Below are positions 16,515-25,363 of a stretch of 64,000 bases of DNA, piece after piece. The stretch is taken from the NCBI RefSeq assembly GCF_000172175.1, contig NZ_ABJL02000008.1, forward strand, positions 2,852,001 through 2,916,000. Reading direction: 5' to 3'. The position numbers were made by a program, and so were the translations under genes. The notes under the pieces were generated by a model. The model was given only the letters and a program-made list of their open reading frames with translations, ran no database searches and had not been told where the DNA came from. How positions within the stretch are numbered: the first letter of the stretch is position 1; each line of letters opens with the position of its first letter. The stretch is from Bacteroides intestinalis DSM 17393. Its GTDB lineage: Bacteria > Bacteroidota > Bacteroidia > Bacteroidales > Bacteroidaceae.

Positions 16515-17615
16515 CTACCCCTTTCTCATCTCACTAAAGTATGTATCAAGTAAAGTTTTTGCAGCAACAAATGAAGTGAGCTTACCTTGCAATACTTGCT
16601 GTTCCTTATCACCCAGCATAGCTTCTATAACCGGATTATGATAGAAACTATCACGCAGGCGCTCGTTAATACTTTCGTACATCCAGTATTTACTTTGTTC
16701 ATTACGGCGGTAATCAAAGTAGCCGTTGTCCTTCACAAAAGCAACGTAATCGTAAATCATATCCCAGATTTCTTTCACTCCCAAGTTATAGAAGCCGGAA
16801 TAGGTCATTACCTGTGGCGTCCATCCTGATTCAGGAGCAGGGAACAAATGCAGAGCATTACGGAACTGAGTTGCAGCCAGCTTAGCACGCTCCAGATTAT
16901 CACCATCGGCTTTGTTGATAACAATACCGTCGGCCATTTCCATAATACCCCGTTTGATGCCTTGCAATTCATCGCCCGTACCGGCTAACTGAATAAGCAG
17001 GAAGAAATCGACCATAGAATGTACAGCTGTTTCACTCTGTCCTACACCTACTGTCTCTACAAATATCTTATCGAAACCGGCAGCCTCACAAAGAATAATC
17101 GTCTCACGCGTCTTACGGGCTACTCCCCCCAGAGACCCTGCCGATGGACTGGGACGAATAAAGGATGCAGGATGAACTGAAAGTTGCTCCATACGTGTCT
17201 TATCACCCAAAATACTGCCTTTACTACGCTCACTACTGGGATCGATGGCCAGCACTGCCAGTTTACCTGCATATTTCTCCAATACATGCAGACCGAAAAC
17301 ATCAATGGAAGTACTTTTACCCGCTCCCGGTACACCACTGATACCTACACGGATAGAATTTCCGGAATAAGGCAGGCATTTCTCAATGACTTCTTGTGCC
17401 ACTGCCTGGTGTTCAACTTTCACGCTTTCCACCAAAGTCACTGCCTGGCTTAGAATGGTTACATCCCCTTTTACAATGCCTTCTACAAACTCCGCCACGG
17501 AGAGCTGACGCTTTCTGGGTTTAGGACGACGATAGGGATTAACAGATGAAGGTTGTTCAATGCCTGCATTGACAACCAGACCTTTATAGGCTTCATTGTT
17601 TTCAGGATGTTCCAT
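16515..17615 (-). CDS. meaB: MeaB/ArgK-type G3E GTPase, methylmalonyl-CoA mutase chaperone
   Basis: 366 residues. P-loop GVPGAGKST at about 97-105, IDPSSERSKGSILGDKTRM, switch VETVGVGQSE and base-recognition NKADGDN define the MeaB family, which gates cofactor loading and protects adenosylcobalamin-dependent methylmalonyl-CoA mutase. Bacteroides use this mutase in the succinate-propionate pathway; the mutase genes themselves are not in the window. C-terminal dimerisation helix present. Confidence 0.92.
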   Translation of the reverse strand: MEHPENNEAYKGLVVNAGIEQPSSVNPYRRPKPRKRQLSVAEFVEGIVKGDVTILSQAVTLVESVKVEHQAVAQEVIEKCLPYSGNSIRVGISGVPGAGKSTSIDVFGLHVLEKYAGKLAVLAIDPSSERSKGSILGDKTRMEQLSVHPASFIRPSPSAGSLGGVARKTRETIILCEAAGFDKIFVETVGVGQSETAVHSMVDFFLLIQLAGTGDELQGIKRGIMEMADGIVINKADGDNLERAKLAATQFRNALHLFPAPESGWTPQVMTYSGFYNLGVKEIWDMIYDYVAFVKDNGYFDYRRNEQSKYWMYESINERLRDSFYHNPVIEAMLGDKEQQVLQGKLTSFVAAKTLLDTYFSEMRKG

Positions 17616-17618
17616 GAT

Positions 17619-17686
17619 AAGATTTATAATTTATGATTTATGAGAAGATTTGTGATAGGATTTATAGTTTAAAATCATAAATCCTA
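17619..17686. repeat. AT-rich imperfect inverted repeat
   Basis: Words such as GATTTATAATTTATGATTTATGAG and their near complements (AATCATAAATCCTAT) fill the gap between the meaB and DUF1573 genes. Similar in style to the other intergenic hairpins of this window. Confidence 0.45.
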
Positions 17687-18757
17687 TTACTTTGCCTTAA
17701 TATTGATCTCAACCTTAGGTTGCATCGGGTCATTGGTTATCATCAAAATACGCAAATGACGTTTCTTCTTTGCGATATTCTTCTTATCTACCGTCACGCG
17801 CAAACGGGTGGTTTCCCCCGGCTGCAACACACTTTTTTTAAGACTTACTCCCAAGGCAGGATTGAATACCTGCAGTTTACTAATCTGCAACGGAGAGCGT
17901 CCGGTATTGGTAAGCTGTATATCATGTTTCACTTTATTCTTCTTTGCCAATAAAGCACTCAGGTCTATATCGGTTTCCGAAAGACGAATTACCGGGGCAT
18001 TTGCCCTATCCGTATCTGTCATACCGGAAAAGTCGGGTAAGAGAATAGCTGAAAGCGGTATTTCGTTTTCATCACTCACTTTGTCTCCAGTGAAACGGGA
18101 CAGGTAAACAGATGCTTGCGTCAGTCCCAAATCAGTCAGTTTCTCTGTATTGAGGGTTAATGTAATCAGCCCTCTCTCACCTTTCTGAAGTACACTGGGC
18201 TCCACTTTCATGTCCAGGTAGGAAGGCAGGTGCATCAATACCGGTTCATACGAACGATCCGACAGATTCACTACTCCAATCCGTATAACGGGCTTTGCGC
18301 CACGATGGGTATCAGGGAAATCAATTTCATTCTTATCTATCCGTATCTGACCAATCAGATAAGGATAAGTTTTCGTAAAGTCTTTAATCTCGCGCACTAC
18401 TTCGCCTGTGAAGTGCAAATAAGCCAAATCGGGTTGTGCATTAGAGTAGATAGCTATTGATTTATCAAAGTGCCCTAATGCTTTTGCATCAAACTCCACG
18501 GTAATGATGCCTTTATCACCGGGAGCAATAGGCGTTTGTGTCCACTGAACTACGGAACAGGCACAGGAAGGGTCCACCTCAGTAAGCACTAAAGGTTGGT
18601 CACCGGTATTGGTAATAACGTATTGTGCACTGGCAGGATGTTTCCACTCAATCTGTCCGAAGTTGTGGGTTTCTTTATTAGATGAAAAACGCGGTTGCGC
18701 CGCAGCAGTAAGTGCTACGGCAGCAAACGCATACATACATATCAAGGTTCGTTTCAT
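17687..18757 (-). CDS. DUF1573 secreted protein
   Basis: 356 residues with an SPI-type signal peptide (cleaved after AAA, about residue 20). Contains repeated immunoglobulin-like DUF1573 units (FGQIEWKHPASAQYVITNTGDQPLVL; PSCACSVVQWTQTPIAPGDKGIITVEFDAK), the ASH-like fold common in Bacteroidetes envelope proteins. Follows the alpha-2-macroglobulin gene on the same strand after 71 bp, but has its own -7 box TACTTTTG (complement at 18779-18786). Function unknown. Confidence 0.85.
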   Translation of the reverse strand: MKRTLICMYAFAAVALTAAAQPRFSSNKETHNFGQIEWKHPASAQYVITNTGDQPLVLTEVDPSCACSVVQWTQTPIAPGDKGIITVEFDAKALGHFDKSIAIYSNAQPDLAYLHFTGEVVREIKDFTKTYPYLIGQIRIDKNEIDFPDTHRGAKPVIRIGVVNLSDRSYEPVLMHLPSYLDMKVEPSVLQKGERGLITLTLNTEKLTDLGLTQASVYLSRFTGDKVSDENEIPLSAILLPDFSGMTDTDRANAPVIRLSETDIDLSALLAKKNKVKHDIQLTNTGRSPLQISKLQVFNPALGVSLKKSVLQPGETTRLRVTVDKKNIAKKKRHLRILMITNDPMQPKVEINIKAK

Positions 18758-18778
18758 TCGTTTTCATTTTAGGATGCA

Positions 18779-18786
18779 CAAAAGTA
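18779..18786 (-). promoter_or_regulatory. -7 promoter element of DUF1573 gene
   Basis: TACTTTTG on the minus strand fits TAnnTTTG, 22 bp before the ATG. No clear -33. Confidence 0.5.
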
Positions 18787-18828
18787 GGTGTTTTAAATGA
18801 GAGTTCCTAAAAGGGTGTTTTAAAATTA

Positions 18829-21800
18829 CTACTCTACCTCTACTTTCATGGATGCCGAATGGGCAGCATACTCGGGTGCATAGGCACACTGTATAGTAGC
18901 TAATCCAGCCTCATATTGCCCGCTACGATCCACACGATAGCTGTATTCCAGCACATACACACCTTTGCTCAGACTGTCGAAGAAGAAATTAGTAGAAGCA
19001 TCCTCTATTTCTACATAATATCCAATTCCACTGTTCCAGCGATAACCGGAAAGTGAATTCACCGGTTCGAAGCAAGCACCACGCTGGTCTTTCAACTGAA
19101 CGAAATCCATTGCACGGTCAAGGCGTATCGTCAGACGGGAAACCACTTTATCACCCACAGCCAACTGTGTAGCAGCAGTGGCTGGTTGCAGTTCCTTCTT
19201 TCCGGTAGCCAAAGTGCGTTCTACATAAAGTTTCTTTTCCACTGCCAATTCACCACCCTGCTGTTTCACATCGGAAATCGGTGAGAGGTATTGAGCATAC
19301 ACTGCACCCCAGGCAATACCTGCATCCCGTTTTTCTACAGTGATAGATTTGGCACGCAATTCAGGACTGCCTTGTGCAAAGCTTTCTTTAATATATCCCA
19401 GTCCGGGAACGGTAGTCTTAGCAGGACTATATGTTTCCAATACTTTATTACCAAGAACAATGCGTACATCACCACGGGTAGCCAACAAATCAGTCCCTTG
19501 GCAAAGCAATGCATAAACGGCATCCGCCGTTGCAACCGGTGAGTTCCAACTTGTAGTCTGCTTTTGTTTCAGTAACCAAAGCTTCATTTCTTCTACCAAG
19601 GCGTCATTGCCACCTGCCAGACGTAAAGCTTCCATTACTTCCACATGAACAGGAATAGGCTGCATTCTCCAACGGAAGGGCTTTTCATTGAAAGCAAAAT
19701 AAGCTCCTTGTTCATTGGTTTGCACCAGATGTTCCTTAATGGAAGCAATAAACTCATTAGCTTCAGCCATACGGCCGGCTTTTAGTAGAATAATAGCCGA
19801 CTGCGCTTTCATTCCCATTTCAGCCGTGTTCAGGTTCGTGCCAACTTTGGAAAGGAAGTAACTATAAGCAGCCTCATTGGCAGCAGGCACTTTCTCACCG
19901 GAAATAGCTATCAGATAGAGATAGGTCATTGCCGAATGTGAGAGGGTAGTTATTTTAGCTCCGTCTCTCTCCGCTTTACGAATACTCTTGTATTCCTCCA
20001 ATGCTTGTTGATGCAGATATTTAAAAGCTGCCTGCTGCATAGAAAGGGCATCACCGGAATTCTTTTGTCCGGTAAGTAAAGGCAGACGAACGAGAAGTTC
20101 GGTGATATATCCCGTCATGTTACGACTCCCCGGCATCCCTTTATACCAGCTCCATGCGCCATCGGCATCTTGCAGTTCTTTCAATCGGGTAAGAGTGGTT
20201 ATATTATTATTTGCCAGGTTATTGAGATCGAACAGTGTAGCAATACGAGCTTGCTGCTCAGCTTCTGTAGTGGCCTCCAGTAACCAAGGACTTTCTTCAA
20301 GAAGGATATTCTTCACATCCTGATTCTTCTGCAGCTGGCTGAGGAAAGTTTCTTTCTTACCACCTTGCATACGCCAACTATCGAATACAGCTTTAATGCG
20401 TGGCTGGCTATTGGCAATGTAAGAAGCAAGGGAATTGGCATAATATGCGGCAGCCCAGGCAGTAGCATTATCTGTACGAGGTTGGCTCAATACCGGCAAT
20501 GCTTGTACGGCATACCAGGCCGGATTTCCGGTAAACTCCACTGTCAGACGACGGTCGGTAGTCGTACGGCTGTTATTATTGAACAGGCTGTCCAGAGAGA
20601 AAGTGCGGGTTTCTTCACCTCGTATCGGCATAGCAAGAGTTTCAGTGATATATTCCTTATCACTCAATACAGGCAACAGGTGTTGCTCGCCATCGCTGAA
20701 TGTACCACCATCGGCAATCATGCGTACACCTAAGAAGTCGTACTTATCCGTCACGGTAAAGCGGAAGGTTACGGGAACAGTCTTTCCCGCTTCCACAGTG
20801 AAAGGTTGACTCTGTGTGGAAATCACCTTCTCCGTCATCGGGTCGAAGAGGATGAATTTTGTGGTTCCTTTCAAGGCTTTTCCTGTCAGGTTAGTTACGG
20901 TTGCGGCAATACTCGTTTTATCCCCCACCCGCACGAAACGTGGCATGTTGGGTGACAGCATAAATTCTTTCACCGTGACGGTTGAAGCATCCAATTGCCC
21001 GATCAGCATTCCTTTCGTATGAGAATACCCGCGGAAGTTCCAACGTGTCAGGCTTTGCGGCATGGTGAAGGAGAAGGAAATTTCCCCTTGCTCATTTGTG
21101 CGAAGTTGCGGATAGAAAAAAGCTGTTTCTGCAAAGTTCTTACGCAATTCGGGAGCATCACCAAGCTCTACGGCAGCACCGGTTTCTTCAGTTGACACCA
21201 TTTCTTCTTCAAATACCACATCCGCATCATCGACAGAAGAATCTTCAGCAACCATCTCTTTCATCCGTGGACTCGCCAATCCCCGTACCTGCACACTTCC
21301 GGTCATGGTAGAGTTTTTCATAACACCATAACCCACTACCAATGCTTCCTGTACACCTTCTTCCGAATAGAAAGTATCATAAACAAATGGAGGTACTTTC
21401 CAGTCTCGCATTGGGAAATAACAAGAGTAATAAACAGAACCTGTATACCCATACGACCAATAAATCTGAGGCACAAACCGAGAATAGTTCACATAAAAAC
21501 TCTGACGATTTGGGAATATCTTATCTAAAGAGGCATCGTACATAGTGGCGAGCATCTCAGCATCGGCAGGTACACCCTGTGGTGTCTTGATAGTCAGGCG
21601 CCACTCTTCCTCTTGCCCGGGACGTAACTTGTCACGGAACACCTCCCATTTCATAGTCAGTTCTTTATCCGGTCTACGCTTCTGCAAGTCCACTTTCTCA
21701 AAATAAAGTTCTCCGTCCTTGACAAAAGCAAACAGATATTCTATTCCGTCTCCATATTCTTCTTTATAAGGTACATCAAAACGGACAATGGAATCGGATA

Positions 21801-24588
21801 ATTGCAGCGTTGTACTGCTCAGGCGCTGCTTACCACTGAATATATCCAACATCACATAAGTATCTTTAAAGGAAGTTCCCAGACTGAACTGTGCAGGACG
21901 TCCGGCATCAAACTGCGTATTACGCGAATAGAACCAGACAGGTGATGCCACAGGAGGACGATTATCATCATAGGAAAAGAGCACGATATTTTGTTTGTAG
22001 TCAACATCCCTACCTTGATCATCCTTTGCTGTCAGTTGCAGTTCATAAGCACCGGAAGGCAGATTCTTCCATTCCGGCAATACTACTTCCACATTGGAAG
22101 TAAACTGCCCGTTGAAACGAACTTCAGGCTTTCCATTCACAGTTTGTACCAAACGGCAATCACCTTTCACCGATACCGGCTCCATATTCAGATTCCGGGC
22201 TACAAAAGTCAGTCGGATACTGTCATCCTTACAGATACGGTCTTGTATATCAACAGATAAAATCAATGAACGGTCTCCAGCAGACAAGGTAGTTACGGAA
22301 GTCTGTGTTTCACCGGCCTGATTGGTTACAGAGGCTTCTATCTGATAAGTATAGTAACCGGTAGTAACACCTTTCCCACCTTGCAACCGGACAGGAATGG
22401 AAAATATTCCATCAGCACCTATCATTACGCTACCTGAAACCAGAGATGTAGTATTTCCAGAAACTCTCCACCACGAGAACTGGCTACGGGTAACAGTATA
22501 ATTCAATTCCAGCCCCTGCAAGGGCACACCACTAAAGGAGCTTACCGTACCTTTCACCTGCACACTATCTCCTATCTGGTAAGACTCTTTCTGAGAATCG
22601 AAAACGATGTCGAATGTAGGACGCTTATATTCTTCCACTTGTACAGATGTCCAACCGTTTGCTTTTCCTGTTCTAATAGAATAAGAGCCGTTCAGGCAGG
22701 CAGTAGGAAGCACAAACTCAGTGGTAAACGAACCAAACTCATTGGTGCGGACTTCTTTCTTTCCAATATTAGTATCATTCACATCGGTAAGCTCCACAGT
22801 ATAAGCCTTATTGGCAAGAACCATAGCCGTATCGCCACTTTGGGTATAAGCGATACCTTTTATATAAATAGTTTGTCCCGGACGATACAAAGAGCGGTCT
22901 GTCAATAGCTTCACCGCTTCGGATTCTCTGTCAACATGATTCCAGGTCCCATTAGAGTTATTATAGATACGCTGCAATGGCATTGCCGTATCAGTGCCTT
23001 TCGTGGCAACCAACGAACGGAACTGCTTATTCCACGGTAGTATCACCTTACCCGATGCATCCGTAGTTTTCTGCTCCAATACCTTGTTTTCCCTGGTTCC
23101 ATAACTTGAATAGAAAGTAATCTGAACATCCGCTACAGGTTTTCCGGTTTCAGCATCCAAGGTCACAACCTCATAATCTTTAGTTGAGAGAGGTATAGTC
23201 AATACTTTGAAACGAGTGAGATAAAGGTAGTTCTCGGCAGTTCGTCCTTTCTTATCATCAGGCACTACCTGTACTACATAAATACCCGGTTCGTCCGGCA
23301 ACAACATACGATATGTACTATCTGCCGGAAGGTAATTAGCCGGACGCAACAAAGAAAAGTGTTCCGTTTTTACTTTACGGGCATACTTCTTATAGAAAGC
23401 AGGATTAATCACCGGCATATCCGTTGTAGCCTTCGACAGAGTAGTACGGAAGACATTCACCGTAAATCCATCCAAGTTACAATGAGTAACCCTCAATTTC
23501 AGAGAATCACCGGGATAGGTAACCTTGTCTGCACTAAAGTTCAGTTGCGGCTGCAAAAGGCTTTCTTTCAGCTCACGCAATGCAGATATCCGTTTATAGT
23601 CGGGATAAAGGTTGATGGCTTCATCACAAGTTTGCAAAGCCTTTTCATATTCACGTATATTGCGATAATAACGTGCTTTGGCTAAATAAGCCTCTGCACA
23701 CACATCACGCTTGGCATAATCTTTAATAATGCGATCCAAAGCATGTAAGTATTGGTTCGGAGCTTCACTTCCGCCTTCTTTTACAGCTCGCAGACGAAGC
23801 AAAACATTCCCTTCTCTATTACGCCATTCCATATAATCCAGCATAGTCAGTACGGTAGCATCTTCCATGCCGGGCATCTTCCGATAGGTGTTTATCATCT
23901 GGCCATAAATGCCCATGATGTCTTTCTTTACCAATGAGTCCATCTCGAACCATGAAACTTTCTGTAAAGCATCAATGGCACGTGATGCCAACAAATGATA
24001 CATTTCATGATGATAGTACTCACTTGCATCCCCTAAAATTACAAAAGGAATATAAGTACGCGAAGATGTTTTCAGCAATTCAGCAGAATCCTTCAATGCT
24101 TCTCCTGTATACTTCATCACCTGCTTCATGAAGAGGTTGCCGCTCCATTCACGAATATCTGCCGGCAAGGCTTCATCTTCCAGATCGAGCGAAGTGCGTT
24201 GCCGCAACTCCCATCGGTTATTATCTGCATAATTGGCATAGATACTTGCCACCAACGAATTCAGCACGGCACGACTGACCGGATTTTGTTCACGCTCCGC
24301 CCATTGTTCCAATCCTTTCAGGTTGACATAGAAGCTATCAGGTGTCAGTACATTCTGAAATGTATTCCGACACATATAGGCTTTTAACATCTGCGGGGTA
24401 TTCTTTTCCTGTTCCCCTTTCCGGAATATCTCATCCGTCAGTTTTATCACAGTTTGCGGCAAGCTCTTCTTTTGTGCCTGCTCCACTTGTTTCCACAACT
24501 TGTCAAACGACTGCGCATGCAGCATAGGTATCCCCCCAAAAAAGGTTGCCAGCAGTATTAAACTACAAATTCTTTGAATCCTTTTCAT
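18829..24588 (-). CDS. Alpha-2-macroglobulin family protein, non-thioester, with SusC-like motif
   Basis: 1919 residues. Signal peptide ends at LHAQ (about 26). The N-terminal third is helical, followed by macroglobulin domains (MG2-like SLYRPGQTIYIKGIAY), the A2M core (FFYPQLRTNEQGEISFSFTMPQSLTRWNFRGYSH) and a C-terminal alpha/alpha toroid (DADGAWSWYKGMPGSRNMTGYITELLVRL). The thioester CxEQ is absent; the corresponding position reads VLSQPRTDN, so covalent trapping of proteases is unlikely. A striking insert before the core, EALVVGYGVMKNSTMTGSVQ, matches the SusC plug signature VVGYG...TGSV. An acidic stretch (VAEDSSVDDADVVFEEE) follows. Likely periplasmic or surface defence/envelope protein. 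Confidence 0.9.
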   Translation of the reverse strand: MKRIQRICSLILLATFFGGIPMLHAQSFDKLWKQVEQAQKKSLPQTVIKLTDEIFRKGEQEKNTPQMLKAYMCRNTFQNVLTPDSFYVNLKGLEQWAEREQNPVSRAVLNSLVASIYANYADNNRWELRQRTSLDLEDEALPADIREWSGNLFMKQVMKYTGEALKDSAELLKTSSRTYIPFVILGDASEYYHHEMYHLLASRAIDALQKVSWFEMDSLVKKDIMGIYGQMINTYRKMPGMEDATVLTMLDYMEWRNREGNVLLRLRAVKEGGSEAPNQYLHALDRIIKDYAKRDVCAEAYLAKARYYRNIREYEKALQTCDEAINLYPDYKRISALRELKESLLQPQLNFSADKVTYPGDSLKLRVTHCNLDGFTVNVFRTTLSKATTDMPVINPAFYKKYARKVKTEHFSLLRPANYLPADSTYRMLLPDEPGIYVVQVVPDDKKGRTAENYLYLTRFKVLTIPLSTKDYEVVTLDAETGKPVADVQITFYSSYGTRENKVLEQKTTDASGKVILPWNKQFRSLVATKGTDTAMPLQRIYNNSNGTWNHVDRESEAVKLLTDRSLYRPGQTIYIKGIAYTQSGDTAMVLANKAYTVELTDVNDTNIGKKEVRTNEFGSFTTEFVLPTACLNGSYSIRTGKANGWTSVQVEEYKRPTFDIVFDSQKESYQIGDSVQVKGTVSSFSGVPLQGLELNYTVTRSQFSWWRVSGNTTSLVSGSVMIGADGIFSIPVRLQGGKGVTTGYYTYQIEASVTNQAGETQTSVTTLSAGDRSLILSVDIQDRICKDDSIRLTFVARNLNMEPVSVKGDCRLVQTVNGKPEVRFNGQFTSNVEVVLPEWKNLPSGAYELQLTAKDDQGRDVDYKQNIVLFSYDDNRPPVASPVWFYSRNTQFDAGRPAQFSLGTSFKDTYVMLDIFSGKQRLSSTTLQLSDSIVRFDVPYKEEYGDGIEYLFAFVKDGELYFEKVDLQKRRPDKELTMKWEVFRDKLRPGQEEEWRLTIKTPQGVPADAEMLATMYDASLDKIFPNRQSFYVNYSRFVPQIYWSYGYTGSVYYSCYFPMRDWKVPPFVYDTFYSEEGVQEALVVGYGVMKNSTMTGSVQVRGLASPRMKEMVAEDSSVDDADVVFEEEMVSTEETGAAVELGDAPELRKNFAETAFFYPQLRTNEQGEISFSFTMPQSLTRWNFRGYSHTKGMLIGQLDASTVTVKEFMLSPNMPRFVRVGDKTSIAATVTNLTGKALKGTTKFILFDPMTEKVISTQSQPFTVEAGKTVPVTFRFTVTDKYDFLGVRMIADGGTFSDGEQHLLPVLSDKEYITETLAMPIRGEETRTFSLDSLFNNNSRTTTDRRLTVEFTGNPAWYAVQALPVLSQPRTDNATAWAAAYYANSLASYIANSQPRIKAVFDSWRMQGGKKETFLSQLQKNQDVKNILLEESPWLLEATTEAEQQARIATLFDLNNLANNNITTLTRLKELQDADGAWSWYKGMPGSRNMTGYITELLVRLPLLTGQKNSGDALSMQQAAFKYLHQQALEEYKSIRKAERDGAKITTLSHSAMTYLYLIAISGEKVPAANEAAYSYFLSKVGTNLNTAEMGMKAQSAIILLKAGRMAEANEFIASIKEHLVQTNEQGAYFAFNEKPFRWRMQPIPVHVEVMEALRLAGGNDALVEEMKLWLLKQKQTTSWNSPVATADAVYALLCQGTDLLATRGDVRIVLGNKVLETYSPAKTTVPGLGYIKESFAQGSPELRAKSITVEKRDAGIAWGAVYAQYLSPISDVKQQGGELAVEKKLYVERTLATGKKELQPATAATQLAVGDKVVSRLTIRLDRAMDFVQLKDQRGACFEPVNSLSGYRWNSGIGYYVEIEDASTNFFFDSLSKGVYVLEYSYRVDRSGQYEAGLATIQCAYAPEYAAHSASMKVEVE

Positions 24589-24680
24589 AGATATTATTCT
24601 ATTAGTCTTTGTACTAACAACAAAGTAAGGGAATAAAGTTTAAACAAAAGCTGATTTTTATATAAAAAAGCTTTCAGGGG

Positions 24681-24735
24681 AATATAAAAGAAGCGAGGAA
24701 TACGTTTTCCGGACGTACTCCTCGCTTCATCAAGT
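24681..24735 (-). terminator. Hairpin after the two tiny ORFs
   Basis: Near-perfect stem AAGCGAGGA-TACGT pairing with ACGTA-TCCTCGCTT, loop TTTTCCGG, between the small ORFs and the A2M gene. On the minus strand it is followed by TTTTATATTCC. It separates the tiny ORFs from the A2M transcript. Confidence 0.6.
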
Positions 24736-24752
24736 TTAGTTAAAATGCTTTC

Positions 24753-24845
24753 TTATTTCTTCAGGGTATACCCCATCATCAACATCTCATTCCGACCTAC
24801 TTCGGCGAGAATGTTTCTCCATGTTTTAAAAATCTTTTTTTTCAT
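24753..24845 (-). CDS. Tiny ORF, 30 aa, basic N-terminus
   Basis: Reads MKKKIFKTWRNILAEVGRNE followed by MLMMGYTLKK. Preceded by AAGG nine bases before the ATG. It lies in tandem with a second tiny ORF (24904-24981) that shares the start pattern MK..KKIFK and an aromatic-rich C-terminus with GY. Too short for family assignment; the case rests on the tandem pair and upstream signals. Confidence 0.4.
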   Translation of the reverse strand: MKKKIFKTWRNILAEVGRNEMLMMGYTLKK

Positions 24846-24903
24846 AACCTTAAAAATTAAACTAATACCTAAAAATCAAATACACACAATCTAAAAGAGG
24901 GGT

Positions 24904-24981
24904 TTAGTAAATTGTTGAATAACCCCAAACATGCTTATCAGCCTCGCTGATGTGCTTAAAAATTTTCTTTAACGTTTTCAT
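24904..24981 (-). CDS. Tiny ORF, 25 aa, with strong Shine-Dalgarno
   Basis: Reads MKTLKKIFKHISEADKHVWG then YSTIY. AAGGAGG (complement at 24990-24996) lies eight bases before the ATG, unusually strong for Bacteroides and the best evidence that it is translated. A -7-like TATTTTTG lies upstream, about 25044-25051. Could be a secreted or regulatory peptide; nothing nearby proves it. Confidence 0.5.
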   Translation of the reverse strand: MKTLKKIFKHISEADKHVWGYSTIY

Positions 24982-25023
24982 TTTGTTATCCTCCTTAAAA
25001 AATCTTGTTATCCTATTAAATAC

Positions 25024-25100
25024 ATGTTTTATAACACAAAAATAATACCTTTGTTTAGAACAAACAGCAATATTCGGCAGAAAAGTATGTTTTATAACAT
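25024..25100. repeat. Two copies of ATGTTTTATAACA around the small-ORF promoter
   Basis: Direct repeats at 25024-25036 and 25088-25100; each is itself near-palindromic (TGTT...AACA). They bracket the likely promoter of the two tiny ORFs and so resemble operator sites. Confidence 0.5.
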
Positions 25101-25201
25101 ATTTCTTGATCTAAATCAAAAATAAGAAGATCAAACAAGGAGGGAAGTGGAAAAAATGGCAGAAAAAGGAAAGAGTAACAAGGCATGGGACAATATGACA
25201 G

Positions 25202-25300
25202 AAAAAGAGTGAGGCTGTCTCCCACTGGGTACAGCCTCACACAACAACATTTTACTTTTCACGATGGTGAAAAAAAGGACTATTCTTCACAGAGTAGTTG
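25202..25300 (-). terminator. Terminator repeat, copy 1 (inverted)
   Basis: About 100 bp element ending in the strong hairpin GTGAGGCTGT/ACAGCCTCAC plus T-run on the minus strand. Same element as at 33134-33232, 38978-39077 and 44931-45030, but in the opposite orientation. Each copy follows one of the four large lipoprotein genes. Confidence 0.9.
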
Positions 25301-25310
25301 TTTTATTAAA

Positions 25311-25336
25311 AAGGTATGCCCCGAAGGACATACCTT
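25311..25336 (-). terminator. First terminator of lipoprotein gene 1
   Basis: AAGGTATG-(10)-CATACCTT followed by TTTTTAATAAAA on the minus strand. The same hairpin with loop TCCTTCGGGG follows lipoprotein gene 4 (44895-44922). Confidence 0.85.
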
Positions 25337-25363
25337 ATATTAATTACTTAGGAAAGCATAGAC

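Noticed and set aside
25158..25214. Plus-strand 18-codon frame MAEKGKSNKAWDNMTEKE with AAGGAGG upstream
   Set aside because: Good ribosome site, but too short, ends inside the terminator repeat and has no promoter or paralogue.
25055..25240. 61-residue minus-strand open frame across terminator repeat copy 1
   Set aside because: It runs through the terminator hairpin, has no ribosome site and is a Leu/Phe-rich reading of AT-rich repeat DNA.
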